A stretch of DNA of 64,000 nt from Solitalea longa (lineage in GTDB: Bacteria; Bacteroidota; Bacteroidia; Sphingobacteriales; Sphingobacteriaceae): positions 62,001 to 126,000 of the forward strand of contig NZ_PQVF01000001.1 of the NCBI RefSeq assembly GCF_002920915.1, read 5' to 3'. The notes below the pieces were generated by a model that saw only the letters and a program-made list of their open reading frames with translations, had not been told where the DNA came from and searched no databases. Below, piece after piece: positions 8,340 through 16,626 of the stretch. Numbering within the stretch: position 1 is the stretch's first letter; the number at the start of each line of letters is the position of its first letter. Both the position numbers and the translations under genes were made by a program.

Positions 8340-9401
8340 ATGAATAAACTTATCCTTTTACTTTCATTAACTCTCTCATCGCTTGCAAATACACAAGCAG
8401 GCAATACCCAAAATGATTCAACCCTAAAAACTCAAATTGCTGAAGAAAAGTACGTCCTGCTAAACGGTATTGAGCAGTGGGTAACCATAAAAGGGAATAG
8501 TTCTAAACCTATCATATTGTTTATTCATGGAGGGCCCGGAAGTCCAATAAGTCCTTACATTGATGTTTTATACAAAGACCTGGAAAAGGATTTCATTATC
8601 GTTCAATGGGATCAGCGAGGTTCCGGAAGAACTTATGGACACAACTCTCCACCGGAAGAACTAACTCCTGAATATTTAAAAGCCAATCCATTAACATTAG
8701 AACAAATGACCACTGATGGAATTGCGCTCTCCGAATACCTTTTGAAACATTTAGGAAAACAAAAAATTATACTTTTTGGCACTTCTTGGGGTTCAGCACT
8801 TGGCGTAAAAATAGTTACCAAACGCCCGGACCTTTTTTATGCTTATGTAGGGCATTCCCAAATTGTAAATCCTACCATTGCCGATGACAAGTATGCTAAA
8901 CTCTATAAAATGGCAGAAGACAAAAATGATTCTGACGCCATAAAAATATTAAATACTATAGGCAAGCCTCCTTACAGCAGTGCTAAAAACGTAGGCCAAT
9001 TATATCAGGTTATCAAAAAATATGAAAGAGCAAATTCAACTCCCGCTCCCACTAATTGGTTTGAACTTGATCCGGCTTATGACAATGAAATTGATAACAA
9101 AAACCGATATGATGGAGATGACTATTCGTTTGTGAATTTTACCGGTGACAGTAAATTGGGCGTGCAATCAATGAGTGCATCCATTAATTTGATGAAAGAC
9201 AATTTGGATTTTAAAATTCCTGTATACTTCATACAAGGCAATGAAGATATTTTAACTCCGAAGGAAATGTCAAAGAAATATTTCGATGAACTAAACGCTC
9301 CTAAAAAGGAATATTTCTTAATACCGAAGGCAGCTCACGGATTTAATTTGTCGATTTTAGAAACACAGTATAAAATATTTAAGAGTATAAAAACCTCTTA
9401 A
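8340..9401 (+). CDS. Exported alpha/beta hydrolase, proline-iminopeptidase-like
   Basis: A 353-residue hydrolase. The start at 8340 is chosen because it places a good signal peptide (MNKLILLLSLTLSSLANTQAG) at the N-terminus; an upstream ATG at 8286 adds 18 residues that spoil it. The catalytic elements are visible: oxyanion-hole HGGPGSP, DQRGSGRT, nucleophile elbow GTSWGSA, acid in GNEDILTP and histidine in KAAHGFN. This set is typical of S33 peptidases and related esterases. The product is likely periplasmic; the substrate is unknown. Confidence 0.85.
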   Translation: MNKLILLLSLTLSSLANTQAGNTQNDSTLKTQIAEEKYVLLNGIEQWVTIKGNSSKPIILFIHGGPGSPISPYIDVLYKDLEKDFIIVQWDQRGSGRTYGHNSPPEELTPEYLKANPLTLEQMTTDGIALSEYLLKHLGKQKIILFGTSWGSALGVKIVTKRPDLFYAYVGHSQIVNPTIADDKYAKLYKMAEDKNDSDAIKILNTIGKPPYSSAKNVGQLYQVIKKYERANSTPAPTNWFELDPAYDNEIDNKNRYDGDDYSFVNFTGDSKLGVQSMSASINLMKDNLDFKIPVYFIQGNEDILTPKEMSKKYFDELNAPKKEYFLIPKAAHGFNLSILETQYKIFKSIKTS

Positions 9402-9942
9402 CAAGAGGTATCCAAAGAAAAACAATGAATAGCTATTATTTGTTTAGCAAAAGATTGTTACGCTTTAAACACCGCATTTGATTTAATTTTATAAGATGTG
9501 CTGCCGATCCAGGTGGATAATACAGACTTTATACAATCACGATCTATAACCCGCTCGCGCGTTTGCAACTACTGTTTTGAGTTTGCAATTCAACAATATT
9601 CAATTGTTATCAGAATGGTTATGCCTAACATCTCTTCTGACGGAATGAGACCCGGTATAAAAAATTAAAGGCCCTTGAGAATTGATTGAATAATTTTCAA
9701 GGGCTTTTTACTGGGCAAAGGTTTCGTTGGTAACAAAGGTCTTATAAGGGTACCCGGAGGTTAAATTGGACTCTAAGGAAGATAAACTATTCAAGCCTTA
9801 TAAGGTTTGCGAAGGAGGTTTTTTACTCATCTCTTGTATCATAAATCTGAAGAAGAATAAAGAAAAAACCGTACCTTATATACAAGAACTTATGCTCAGG
9901 TGTATGTTGCTGCAAAGGCAATTCACTTAAAAAGAAAGCACT
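9402..9942. other. 541-base gap with terminator, repeat and palindromes
   Basis: No gene is supportable here. From left to right it holds the short repeat CCCGCTCGCGCGTTTGC (9550-9566), a clear intrinsic terminator (9671-9709), and two copies of a CTTATAAGG palindrome (9741-9749 and within CCTTATAAGG 9796-9805) 55 bases apart upstream of the CYTH-like gene. The terminator lies about 270 bases beyond the hydrolase stop, further than usual, so a short transcript or a lost gene between them is possible. Confidence 0.45.
9671..9709 (+). terminator. Intrinsic terminator
   Basis: Arms gcccttgagaatt (9671-9683) and aattttcaagggc (9692-9704) pair over 13 bases with one G-U pair, then ttttt follows. 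It would end transcription coming from the hydrolase side. Confidence 0.75.
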
Positions 9943-10944
9943 ATGAAAAAGAATGAAATTGAAACTATGCATATCAAGAATGGAAAAGCTCAACCGGAGA
10001 AAAAAACTGTTCTAGTTGATCCGGGACAGCTAAACTCAACTATTTGGGCAGGGAATGTGCCTCAAATTAAACAAGGAACCTATTCGGATGGCCTCCCCTA
10101 CAACGAGCTAAATTATCTCGCCTTTAAGCTTATTTTGAAGCCAAATCGATTTGTTTCACGCAGTTCCCTCTTTGATCTTGTAAAAGTAATGAAGAAGCCG
10201 GCGATAGAACTCGGCTGCGATTTTCAAACGGAAGGCTTTATTAATATGCCAATCAAGATCCGTGAAGTGCTTTTCGTGGATACACCAGATTTCAGGCTTT
10301 ACAATAATGGGTTTATCCTGCGTAGACGAATTGCTTATGAAGATGGTTTTCCGGCATCAAACCCTGAGATTGTCTTCAAATTTCGTCATCCTGATCTACA
10401 GCAAGCCGCTGAAACAGATGTGCGGCCGTTGATAAATGGTGATTACCGGGTAAAGTTTAAATGCCAGGCATTGCCACTCCGAGATCAATTAGGAGGGATC
10501 CGGATGCTGTACTCGCATAATGTTCAATTCCCAAGGTCAAGCGTGGTAAACAATGACGTTTTCTCATTCGATACTATTTCACAAATATTCCCGGTTCTTG
10601 CACATCTCAAAAAAGGGGAAGGTGATAGAATCCAACTTGTTAATGACATGATCGTTGAAGAAGTGTTACAAGATATCGGCATTCTCGACCTTGGTGATGG
10701 TATCAAAGCAAAGGTGAATATGGCTATTTGGCGAACAAGAGGGGAACACCGCCCGCTCATTGCTGAACTTGCCTACCAGATCAGGTTCAAGGACCGGAAA
10801 GAGTTAAAACTCGAGGCCATGCAAAGAGCAGAACGGTATTTTATAATGCTTCAATATGCCGCGAAGGACTGGATCTCCCTGAATGCGACTAAGACGGGCG
10901 TGGTGTACAGGTTTCTTGGTAATCCTCCAAAAAGCCATGAATAG
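9943..10944 (+). CDS. CYTH/VTC-like domain protein, probably non-catalytic
   Basis: A 333-residue soluble protein. The segment LFVDTPDFRLYNNGFILRRR, followed after a short loop by EIVFKFRHPD, matches the strand pattern of the CYTH/VTC tunnel fold (polyphosphate polymerase, adenylate cyclase and triphosphatase relatives). A late LIAELAYQIRFKD strand and a C-terminal helix fit the same fold. The N-terminal ExExK metal/triphosphate motif expected for activity is not visible: the corresponding strand reads NYLAFKLILK. The assignment is by pattern only. The next gene (FUSC-type membrane protein) starts 2 bases after the stop, so they form a pair. Confidence 0.6.
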   Translation: MKKNEIETMHIKNGKAQPEKKTVLVDPGQLNSTIWAGNVPQIKQGTYSDGLPYNELNYLAFKLILKPNRFVSRSSLFDLVKVMKKPAIELGCDFQTEGFINMPIKIREVLFVDTPDFRLYNNGFILRRRIAYEDGFPASNPEIVFKFRHPDLQQAAETDVRPLINGDYRVKFKCQALPLRDQLGGIRMLYSHNVQFPRSSVVNNDVFSFDTISQIFPVLAHLKKGEGDRIQLVNDMIVEEVLQDIGILDLGDGIKAKVNMAIWRTRGEHRPLIAELAYQIRFKDRKELKLEAMQRAERYFIMLQYAAKDWISLNATKTGVVYRFLGNPPKSHE

Positions 10945-10946
10945 TT

Positions 10947-11522
10947 ATGGCACGCAGATCATCCCAAAAGGCCGAAGCGCTAATGAAACAACTAGGCCTT
11001 TCATTAGATCATATTCTTGCCTTGCGATTTGCAATCAATGTGGCTATAGCAACCTGCATCGTTTGGACCACATTGCGGGCGATTGAGGATACCAATCCTA
11101 TCTGGGCGATTGCTTCCATGGTGGCCGCATCGGATCCCCAACCTGCAGAAGCACGCAAAATGTTCAGATCCCGACTCATTAATGTAATGGTAGGTTGTGC
11201 CACCGGCTTGTTTTTCCTTTTAATAGGAGGTGCAAGAGAATGGCTTTTACCTGTCGCTTTGGGAACTACTGTACTTGTTTCATCTTATGTTGTTCGTATT
11301 AAAACCATGTGGCGGCAAGCGCCTATTACAGCCGCCGTTGTAATTGCTGCGAGTATCACTCATGGAGAGGCCAGGGCAGGTTTGGAATATGGGCTTCATA
11401 AAGTAGGCGAAGTGATCTTTGGATGTCTGGTAGGTCTTTTGGTAAGTCTGGCCATGTCAAAAATTTGGTTGATTCAGCCTTCGGAGGAGCTATTGGAACC
11501 TTCATCGGAAGGTACTAAATGA
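10947..11522 (+). CDS. FUSC-family (aromatic acid exporter-like) membrane protein, short form
   Basis: A 191-residue protein with about six transmembrane helices matching the membrane half of FUSC/ArAE proteins (LRFAINVAIATCIVWTTL, then ...PIWAIASMVAASDPQPAEA, and a final LLVSLAMSKIWL). Full-length family members have a cytoplasmic domain after the membrane half; here it is absent. It starts 2 bases after the CYTH-like gene stop and is surely co-translated with it, so the CYTH-like protein may supply the cytoplasmic part. Exported substrate, if any, is unknown. Confidence 0.75.
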   Translation: MARRSSQKAEALMKQLGLSLDHILALRFAINVAIATCIVWTTLRAIEDTNPIWAIASMVAASDPQPAEARKMFRSRLINVMVGCATGLFFLLIGGAREWLLPVALGTTVLVSSYVVRIKTMWRQAPITAAVVIAASITHGEARAGLEYGLHKVGEVIFGCLVGLLVSLAMSKIWLIQPSEELLEPSSEGTK

Positions 11523-11675
11523 AGTCGATACCTTTTGAAGCTTGATATCCATTTATCGCCAAGCTTATTACATAATAAATTGTACTTAGCTGAGGGTGAA
11601 TTCATTATGAAACAGACCACTGCCATTTAAATATATTTTAATTGCGCAGATACCTTGAAGTTGGTGCTTATTATT

Positions 11676-11683
11676 TAACTTTG
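11676..11683 (+). promoter_or_regulatory. Bacteroidota -7 box (TAACTTTG)
   Basis: Exact match to TAnnTTTG, with a TTG at 11654-11656 placed 19 bases upstream as the -33 element. The ATG of the FeoB-associated gene is only 5 bases downstream, implying a leaderless or nearly leaderless transcript. Confidence 0.5.
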
Positions 11684-11688
11684 CCAGC

Positions 11689-11862
11689 ATGATTCAGCAA
11701 CTGTTAGTTGGAGTTATTTTTTTAGCGGCGTTATGGTACATAGGTCGAATGGTTTATCGCCAGATAAAACCAAAAAACAATAGTTGTGGATCCAACTGTA
11801 AATGCGGTGTTGATTTTAGTGAAATAGAAAAGAATATGCCGAACGAAAAAATGTTAAATTGA
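11689..11862 (+). CDS. FeoB-associated Cys-rich membrane protein
   Basis: A 57-residue protein too short for usual ORF filters. It begins MIQQLLVGVIFLAALWYIGR, a single transmembrane helix, followed by a basic stretch and a cysteine cluster SCGSNCKCGVDF. This one-helix plus CxxxCxC layout is that of the FeoB-associated Cys-rich family (Pfam FeoB_associated), thought to assist ferrous iron uptake. No feoA or feoB lies in the window, so it is either a stand-alone copy or separated from feo. A TAACTTTG box sits just before the ATG. Confidence 0.7.
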   Translation: MIQQLLVGVIFLAALWYIGRMVYRQIKPKNNSCGSNCKCGVDFSEIEKNMPNEKMLN

Positions 11863-11952
11863 TGTATTGCCAGATGGCAAAGTCAAATTCAGTTTAGCAA
11901 TTTTACCATTTAACTTTTATCAATTACCTGCAATTTTACTCCATAATTTAAA

Positions 11953-12738
11953 ATGCACGAAATCCTTTCTTCCACTCAAAATCCTAAAATTAAAAACGTA
12001 TTAAAACTCCAGGAAAAATCTTCGGAACGAAGAAAACAGAACCTGATTGTTTTTGAGGGAAACAGGGAATTGGGTTTAGCCTTGGATGCAGGATTTAAGA
12101 TTAAAACACTTTTTGTTTGCCAAGAGGTTTGGGGGGATGAACGAATTGAAGGAGTAAGTCAGCGTGATATCTTTTACATCAGCAAAGAAGTTTTCGATAA
12201 GATAGCCTACCGGGAAGGTTCTGATGGTTTGATCATTATTGCCGAGCCCCAATACCATAGCCTTGAAACATTAAAGCTGCCAAAAAATCCATTTCTGATC
12301 ATTCTTGAAGCAGTAGAAAAACCCGGGAACCTTGGAGCAATTCTTCGTACGGCTGATGCCGCCCAGGTTGATGCTGTAATTGTTTGCGATCCGCGAACGG
12401 ATATTTACAATCCAAATGCAATTCGCTCAAGCGTGGGTTGTGTTTTTACCACCCAAATTGTTGCTTCAACAAGTGATGAGGTATTAGAATGGTTAAAAGC
12501 GAGAGGAATTGTGAGCTATGCGGCAGCCTTAACAGCAACCGAGTTTTATCATGAAACAGATATGGCAAAACCTTGCGCGATAGTGATGGGAACTGAAGCA
12601 ACAGGCTTAACGGATAAATGGCTAAACGGAGCTGATAAACAAATTAAAATACCTATGCGTGGCAAGATAGATTCTTTAAATGTGTCAACCAGCACCGCAA
12701 TTTTAGCTTTTGAAGCTATGCGTCAAAGAGGGTTTTAA
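11953..12738 (+). CDS. SpoU/TrmH-family RNA 2'-O-methyltransferase
   Basis: A 261-residue SAM-dependent methyltransferase that adds a 2'-O-methyl group to rRNA or tRNA ribose. The N-terminal substrate-binding domain (SSTQNPKIKNVLKLQEKSS..., about residues 5-85) precedes the knotted SPOUT domain with its three motifs: EKPGNLGAILRTADA, IVMGTEATGL and IPMRGKIDSLNVSTSTAI. The specific target nucleotide cannot be read from the sequence. It converges with ispF, whose stop is 36 bases away. Confidence 0.88.
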   Translation: MHEILSSTQNPKIKNVLKLQEKSSERRKQNLIVFEGNRELGLALDAGFKIKTLFVCQEVWGDERIEGVSQRDIFYISKEVFDKIAYREGSDGLIIIAEPQYHSLETLKLPKNPFLIILEAVEKPGNLGAILRTADAAQVDAVIVCDPRTDIYNPNAIRSSVGCVFTTQIVASTSDEVLEWLKARGIVSYAAALTATEFYHETDMAKPCAIVMGTEATGLTDKWLNGADKQIKIPMRGKIDSLNVSTSTAILAFEAMRQRGF

Positions 12739-12774
12739 GCCCCCCTTGGCTCAAGAGATCATATTGAAAAATTC

Positions 12775-13251
12775 TTATTTATAGATCAACGCTACTGCGG
12801 ATGCGGTAACACCCTCTTCCCTTCCAATAAAGCCCAGTTTTTCATTGGTGGTGGCTTTTATTGAAACAGCATCTTCATCAATTCCAAGTTTAGCAGCAAT
12901 GGCCTTTTGCATGGCGGGAATATGCGGATTTACCTTTGGAGCTTCCAGGCAAACTGTGCAATCAACATTTCCAACTTTATAACCTTTTTCGGTTAAAAGC
13001 TTCATGGTTTCTTCGAGTAAAATTAAGCTGCTGATACCTTTCCAGCGGTCATCGGTATTTTTAAAATGAACACCGATATCACGTAAATTAGCTGCGCCCA
13101 ATAAAGCATCACATAATGCATGCAGTAAAACATCTGCATCCGAATGGCCAAAAGCGCCTTTATCTGCTTCTAGTTTAACTCCGCCTAAAAAGAATGGATG
13201 TCCATCGACAAGCTGATGCACATCAAATCCAAATCCAACTCTGAAATTCAT
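12775..13251 (-). CDS. ispF: 2-C-methyl-D-erythritol 2,4-cyclodiphosphate synthase
   Basis: A 158-residue enzyme of the MEP isoprenoid pathway that cyclises CDP-ME 2-phosphate with release of CMP. Zinc ligands are intact: Asp10 and His12 (GFDVHQ) and His44 (VLLHALCDALLG). The GHSDADV loop and the C-terminal TTNEKLGFIGREEG segment are also present. Length is normal for the family, which forms trimers in the cytosol. No other MEP genes are nearby. Confidence 0.95.
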   Translation of the reverse strand: MNFRVGFGFDVHQLVDGHPFFLGGVKLEADKGAFGHSDADVLLHALCDALLGAANLRDIGVHFKNTDDRWKGISSLILLEETMKLLTEKGYKVGNVDCTVCLEAPKVNPHIPAMQKAIAAKLGIDEDAVSIKATTNEKLGFIGREEGVTASAVALIYK

Positions 13252-13355
13252 TTATCTTAAGTTTGGGGCAAAGATGCAAAACAATGGCTCACATTTTAAT
13301 GAGCAATGCGTTAAAATTTGAAAAGGTGTTGAAGTAATATTAAGTTAGCAGTTAT

Positions 13356-13967
13356 ATGAAAACACATCTATCTTCATTTTTCCTTGCAATTTTATTTTCT
13401 GCTTGTACTGGCAATTGGGCCTATAGGACTGATGTTAAGGTACGTGATTCGATAAGTCAAAAAACAGCACAACAAGACTTTTTTTCCAATGACACGGTAA
13501 ATGTTCAAAAAGCTCATCCACTTGGAGATATCAGGGCTTTTGGACAAAGTATACTTGACGGTAAAGTTAAACCTGCGGACAATAATGAAACTTTTGCATG
13601 CCTTGATAGCTTGAAATCGGAAAATGAAAACACCCGAGAATTCTTTTTTGAGGTTTATCGAGTAATTGCACAAAAATCGGATGGAGCTTTAGGTGAAGTT
13701 GTTGGAGGGTACACAAAAGCTTACCTGCAATCATACCCTAAAGAATGCATAGATAACTTTCATCAAATGTCCGAACAAGAACAAAGTCTTTTTATAGACA
13801 ATTTAGCTTATGAATTCTATGCATCAGTTGAAGATTATCATAATGATATTGATTACTATTTTAATGGGCTAATTCATACATGTAATCAATGTTCGGCTAA
13901 TGACAAAAAGACCTTAGAAAACATCATGGTTAGCGTAAAAAAGGCTGTAAGGGTATTGAATAACTAA
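13356..13967 (+). CDS. Lipoprotein of unknown function
   Basis: A 203-residue protein with a lipoprotein signal: a short basic start, hydrophobic core and lipobox LFSAC, with Cys17 the likely acylated residue. The mature part is mostly helical and acidic with no motif I recognise; it contains CNQCSAND near the C-terminus. It stands between ispF and the ClC gene with no partner in the same direction. Confidence 0.7.
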   Translation: MKTHLSSFFLAILFSACTGNWAYRTDVKVRDSISQKTAQQDFFSNDTVNVQKAHPLGDIRAFGQSILDGKVKPADNNETFACLDSLKSENENTREFFFEVYRVIAQKSDGALGEVVGGYTKAYLQSYPKECIDNFHQMSEQEQSLFIDNLAYEFYASVEDYHNDIDYYFNGLIHTCNQCSANDKKTLENIMVSVKKAVRVLNN

Positions 13968-14152
13968 GTTTTATATGTTACTAAATGAAGTATTGCAATA
14001 AGGACTTCAGTGATTCTTGTGGTTCGCATCTGCTTATCATAAAACTCGACAAGAAATTCCCTACTTTCCGTTAGTTCGATTTCTCTGCTAAAGCCATTTC
14101 TTTGGTTTTAATGACTTTACCCTGCTTATAGGTCTTAGTTTTTAACAGGCAA

Positions 14153-15442
14153 CTATTTTCTATAATACCGTTTAAGCAAAATGTGTTTTTCAGTTCCAAT
14201 GGGTTGAGCACTGTAAATGCCAGAGTTTCCCGAAAATAGAAAAGCCACAATACAGGCTATTGCAATATAAACAGATGACTCAGCCCCAAACAATTCTATG
14301 CCCATTACAATACAGGCCAGTGGGGTATTTGCCGCGCCCGAAAACACCGAAACGAAACCCATTCCGGCCAACAAGCCAATTGGCAATGGGATGATCAGTG
14401 ATAAAGCGCTGCCTAAGGTTGCACCAATAAAAAACAATGGAGTTACCTCTCCTCCTTTAAAACCTACACCAACTGTAAATGCCGTAAATAAAACCTTTGT
14501 GGCAAAGTCAATAAATGCTTGCTGCTGTTTAAATGATTCGAGAATTACAGGAATACCAAGCCCCAGATAGCGGGTGCTGTATGCAGGAACCAGCCAATGC
14601 ATGAATCCTATTACCATTAACAAGATTATACCTCCATAAAATGGGCGTAATGGCGCATAAGCAACTTTCGCTTTAAAAAAAGCGGCAATTTTATGCATTA
14701 GTTTTGAAAACAACATGGCGGTTATGCCAAAGAATATGCCTGCCAAAACACACCATAAAATAGCAGGGGCACTTAAACCAGGAATTAAGTCGATATGATA
14801 ATGTGTGTGTCCAACGTTCCAGGCTTTACAGGTTTGATCGGCAATTACCGCCGAAAGCAAGGCAGGCAAAATGGCCGCGTAGCTTAGTTGTCCAACCAAT
14901 AAAACCTCCAACCCAAAGATAGTCCCGGCCAGCGGGGTACCAAAAACGGATGCAAAACCGGCAGCAATACCTGCAATTAAAATAACCTTTCGATCACGTG
15001 GTTTAAATTTGAACAAATGGGTAAGCTGGTCAGCTAGTGAACCTCCCATTTGTACTGCTGTTCCCTCACGACCGGCTGAGCCTCCTACCAAATGGGTTAG
15101 AATGGTTGAAAGCCATATCATCGGAGCCATTTTAAATGGTATGATATTCTTTGGATTATGGAATTCTTCTAAAAGTTGATTATTGCCTTTGGTTACATCT
15201 TGTCCATAGTAATGATATAAAAGGCCGATGAGTAGCCCAATAACAGGTAAAAACAGGATAAGCCAAAAATGTTGTTCCCGCCAATCGGTTACCCAGTTCA
15301 GTGATAACAGAAAACCTGCCGAAGCCGTTCCGGCCATTGTCCCAATGATCAGGCAAAGAAAGATCCATTTAAATAAATAACCTGATAAAATAATTTGAGG
15401 GGAAAACAACAGCTGAGATCTTCGTGGTAAGGGCAGTTTCAT
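14153..15442 (-). CDS. ClC-family chloride channel/transporter
   Basis: A 429-residue inner-membrane protein with about ten membrane segments. It keeps the ion-path signatures: GSAGREGTAVQMGG (GxxGxEG, with the gating glutamate) and GVGFKGGEVTPLFFIGATLG. Members move chloride or fluoride, either as channels or in exchange for protons. There is no C-terminal CBS region, as in the short ClcB-like subfamily. The subtype (Cl- versus F-) is not settled. Confidence 0.88.
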   Translation of the reverse strand: MKLPLPRRSQLLFSPQIILSGYLFKWIFLCLIIGTMAGTASAGFLLSLNWVTDWREQHFWLILFLPVIGLLIGLLYHYYGQDVTKGNNQLLEEFHNPKNIIPFKMAPMIWLSTILTHLVGGSAGREGTAVQMGGSLADQLTHLFKFKPRDRKVILIAGIAAGFASVFGTPLAGTIFGLEVLLVGQLSYAAILPALLSAVIADQTCKAWNVGHTHYHIDLIPGLSAPAILWCVLAGIFFGITAMLFSKLMHKIAAFFKAKVAYAPLRPFYGGIILLMVIGFMHWLVPAYSTRYLGLGIPVILESFKQQQAFIDFATKVLFTAFTVGVGFKGGEVTPLFFIGATLGSALSLIIPLPIGLLAGMGFVSVFSGAANTPLACIVMGIELFGAESSVYIAIACIVAFLFSGNSGIYSAQPIGTEKHILLKRYYRK

Positions 15443-15520
15443 TTGTTAAATTTCATTCAGCCACGAAGATAGTTAAAAAGCTTTTTGCATTTAACGACTT
15501 AACTTCGGGCTTTTTTACCC

Positions 15521-15528
15521 TACATTTG
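15521..15528 (+). promoter_or_regulatory. Bacteroidota -7 box (TACATTTG)
   Basis: Exact TAnnTTTG match 29 bases upstream of the tryptophan dioxygenase start. No strong -33 element is visible at the expected distance. Confidence 0.45.
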
Positions 15529-15556
15529 CCCGACCTAATCCTATCAATAAATTATT

Positions 15557-16513
15557 ATGCAATTAACTGACGAACTTTTAAAGAGGCTCGAACTGCTGTA
15601 TCAAAAGTATGATGCAATGGGTCAGGATATGAATTCATACCTTGATGGTTTGCTTTATGCCGATTTTCTTACCTATTGGGATTACATTCATCTCGATACA
15701 CTATTAACCCTTCAGCATCCCAAAACTCCGTTCCCAGATGAGAAGATCTTTATCATGTATCATCAAATTACAGAGCTGTACCTGAATTTGATCTTGCATG
15801 AATGTGAGCAAATTGCTAATAAAGCTGATTTGTCTGTAAGCTTCTTCAGTGCGCGTTTAAAACGTATTAACCGATATTTCGAGGCGCTTATTGATTCATT
15901 CGATGTAATGGTTGACGGCATGGAAAAAGACCAGTTCCTGGCTTTCCGTATGTCATTATTGCCCGCCAGTGGTTTCCAATCAGGGCAATACCGCATGATC
16001 GAAATCTATGCTTCTGATTTTTTAACCTTGGTTCCGGCCGAGAAAAGAGAAGGCTTGAGAAATGCTACGGTTGCTGATCAGTATGAACACTTATACTGGA
16101 AAACGGGTGCAACTGAGCTTTCGACCGGTAAAAAAACGCTTACCCTTAAGCAGTTTGAGCAGAAATACAGCCAAAAGTTCATCGACCTGGCGACAAGTGT
16201 TCAAACTAAAAACTTCTGGCAATCTTATAAAGCATTAGAAGCTAAAGGTGAAGATGTTAGCACTTTAAGGGAATTGCTACGCAGTTTTGATACGCATGTA
16301 AACGTAAATTGGAAATTGATGCATTACCGATCGGCCGTACGATATATGCAGCGCGATCCCGAAGATATCAAAGCAACCGGTGGCACAAACTGGCAAAAGT
16401 ACTTGCCTCCGCGTTTCCAAAAATTAGTTTTTTATCCAGAGTTATGGTCGGTGCAGGAGATTGAGGACTGGGGTAAAAAATGGGTTGAAGAGTTTGTTCC
16501 CGGCAATAAATAA
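15557..16513 (+). CDS. Tryptophan 2,3-dioxygenase
   Basis: A 318-residue heme enzyme of the tryptophan 2,3-dioxygenase family, which opens the indole ring of tryptophan to give N-formylkynurenine. The family pattern is clear: YADFLTYWDYIHLDTLL, IMYHQITELYLNLILHECEQ and the signature FQSGQYRMIEI. It is all-helical and cytosolic. No other kynurenine-pathway gene is adjacent. A TACATTTG promoter box precedes it. Confidence 0.9.
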   Translation: MQLTDELLKRLELLYQKYDAMGQDMNSYLDGLLYADFLTYWDYIHLDTLLTLQHPKTPFPDEKIFIMYHQITELYLNLILHECEQIANKADLSVSFFSARLKRINRYFEALIDSFDVMVDGMEKDQFLAFRMSLLPASGFQSGQYRMIEIYASDFLTLVPAEKREGLRNATVADQYEHLYWKTGATELSTGKKTLTLKQFEQKYSQKFIDLATSVQTKNFWQSYKALEAKGEDVSTLRELLRSFDTHVNVNWKLMHYRSAVRYMQRDPEDIKATGGTNWQKYLPPRFQKLVFYPELWSVQEIEDWGKKWVEEFVPGNK

Positions 16514-16626
16514 GGGCTTAAAATAATTCATAAAAATTGCGAGAGAGGCTGCATATGAGGCAGATAAATTAGAAAAGCTGCCGAAAATTGAGTATTCTTG
16601 CATGAAATTTATCAATACTATTAGCG

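Noticed and set aside
9634-9740. Integron attC site, because of gcctaac at 9634
   Set aside because: No GTTRRRY partner box and no attC-type paired inner arms are found at a suitable distance, and no integrase is present.
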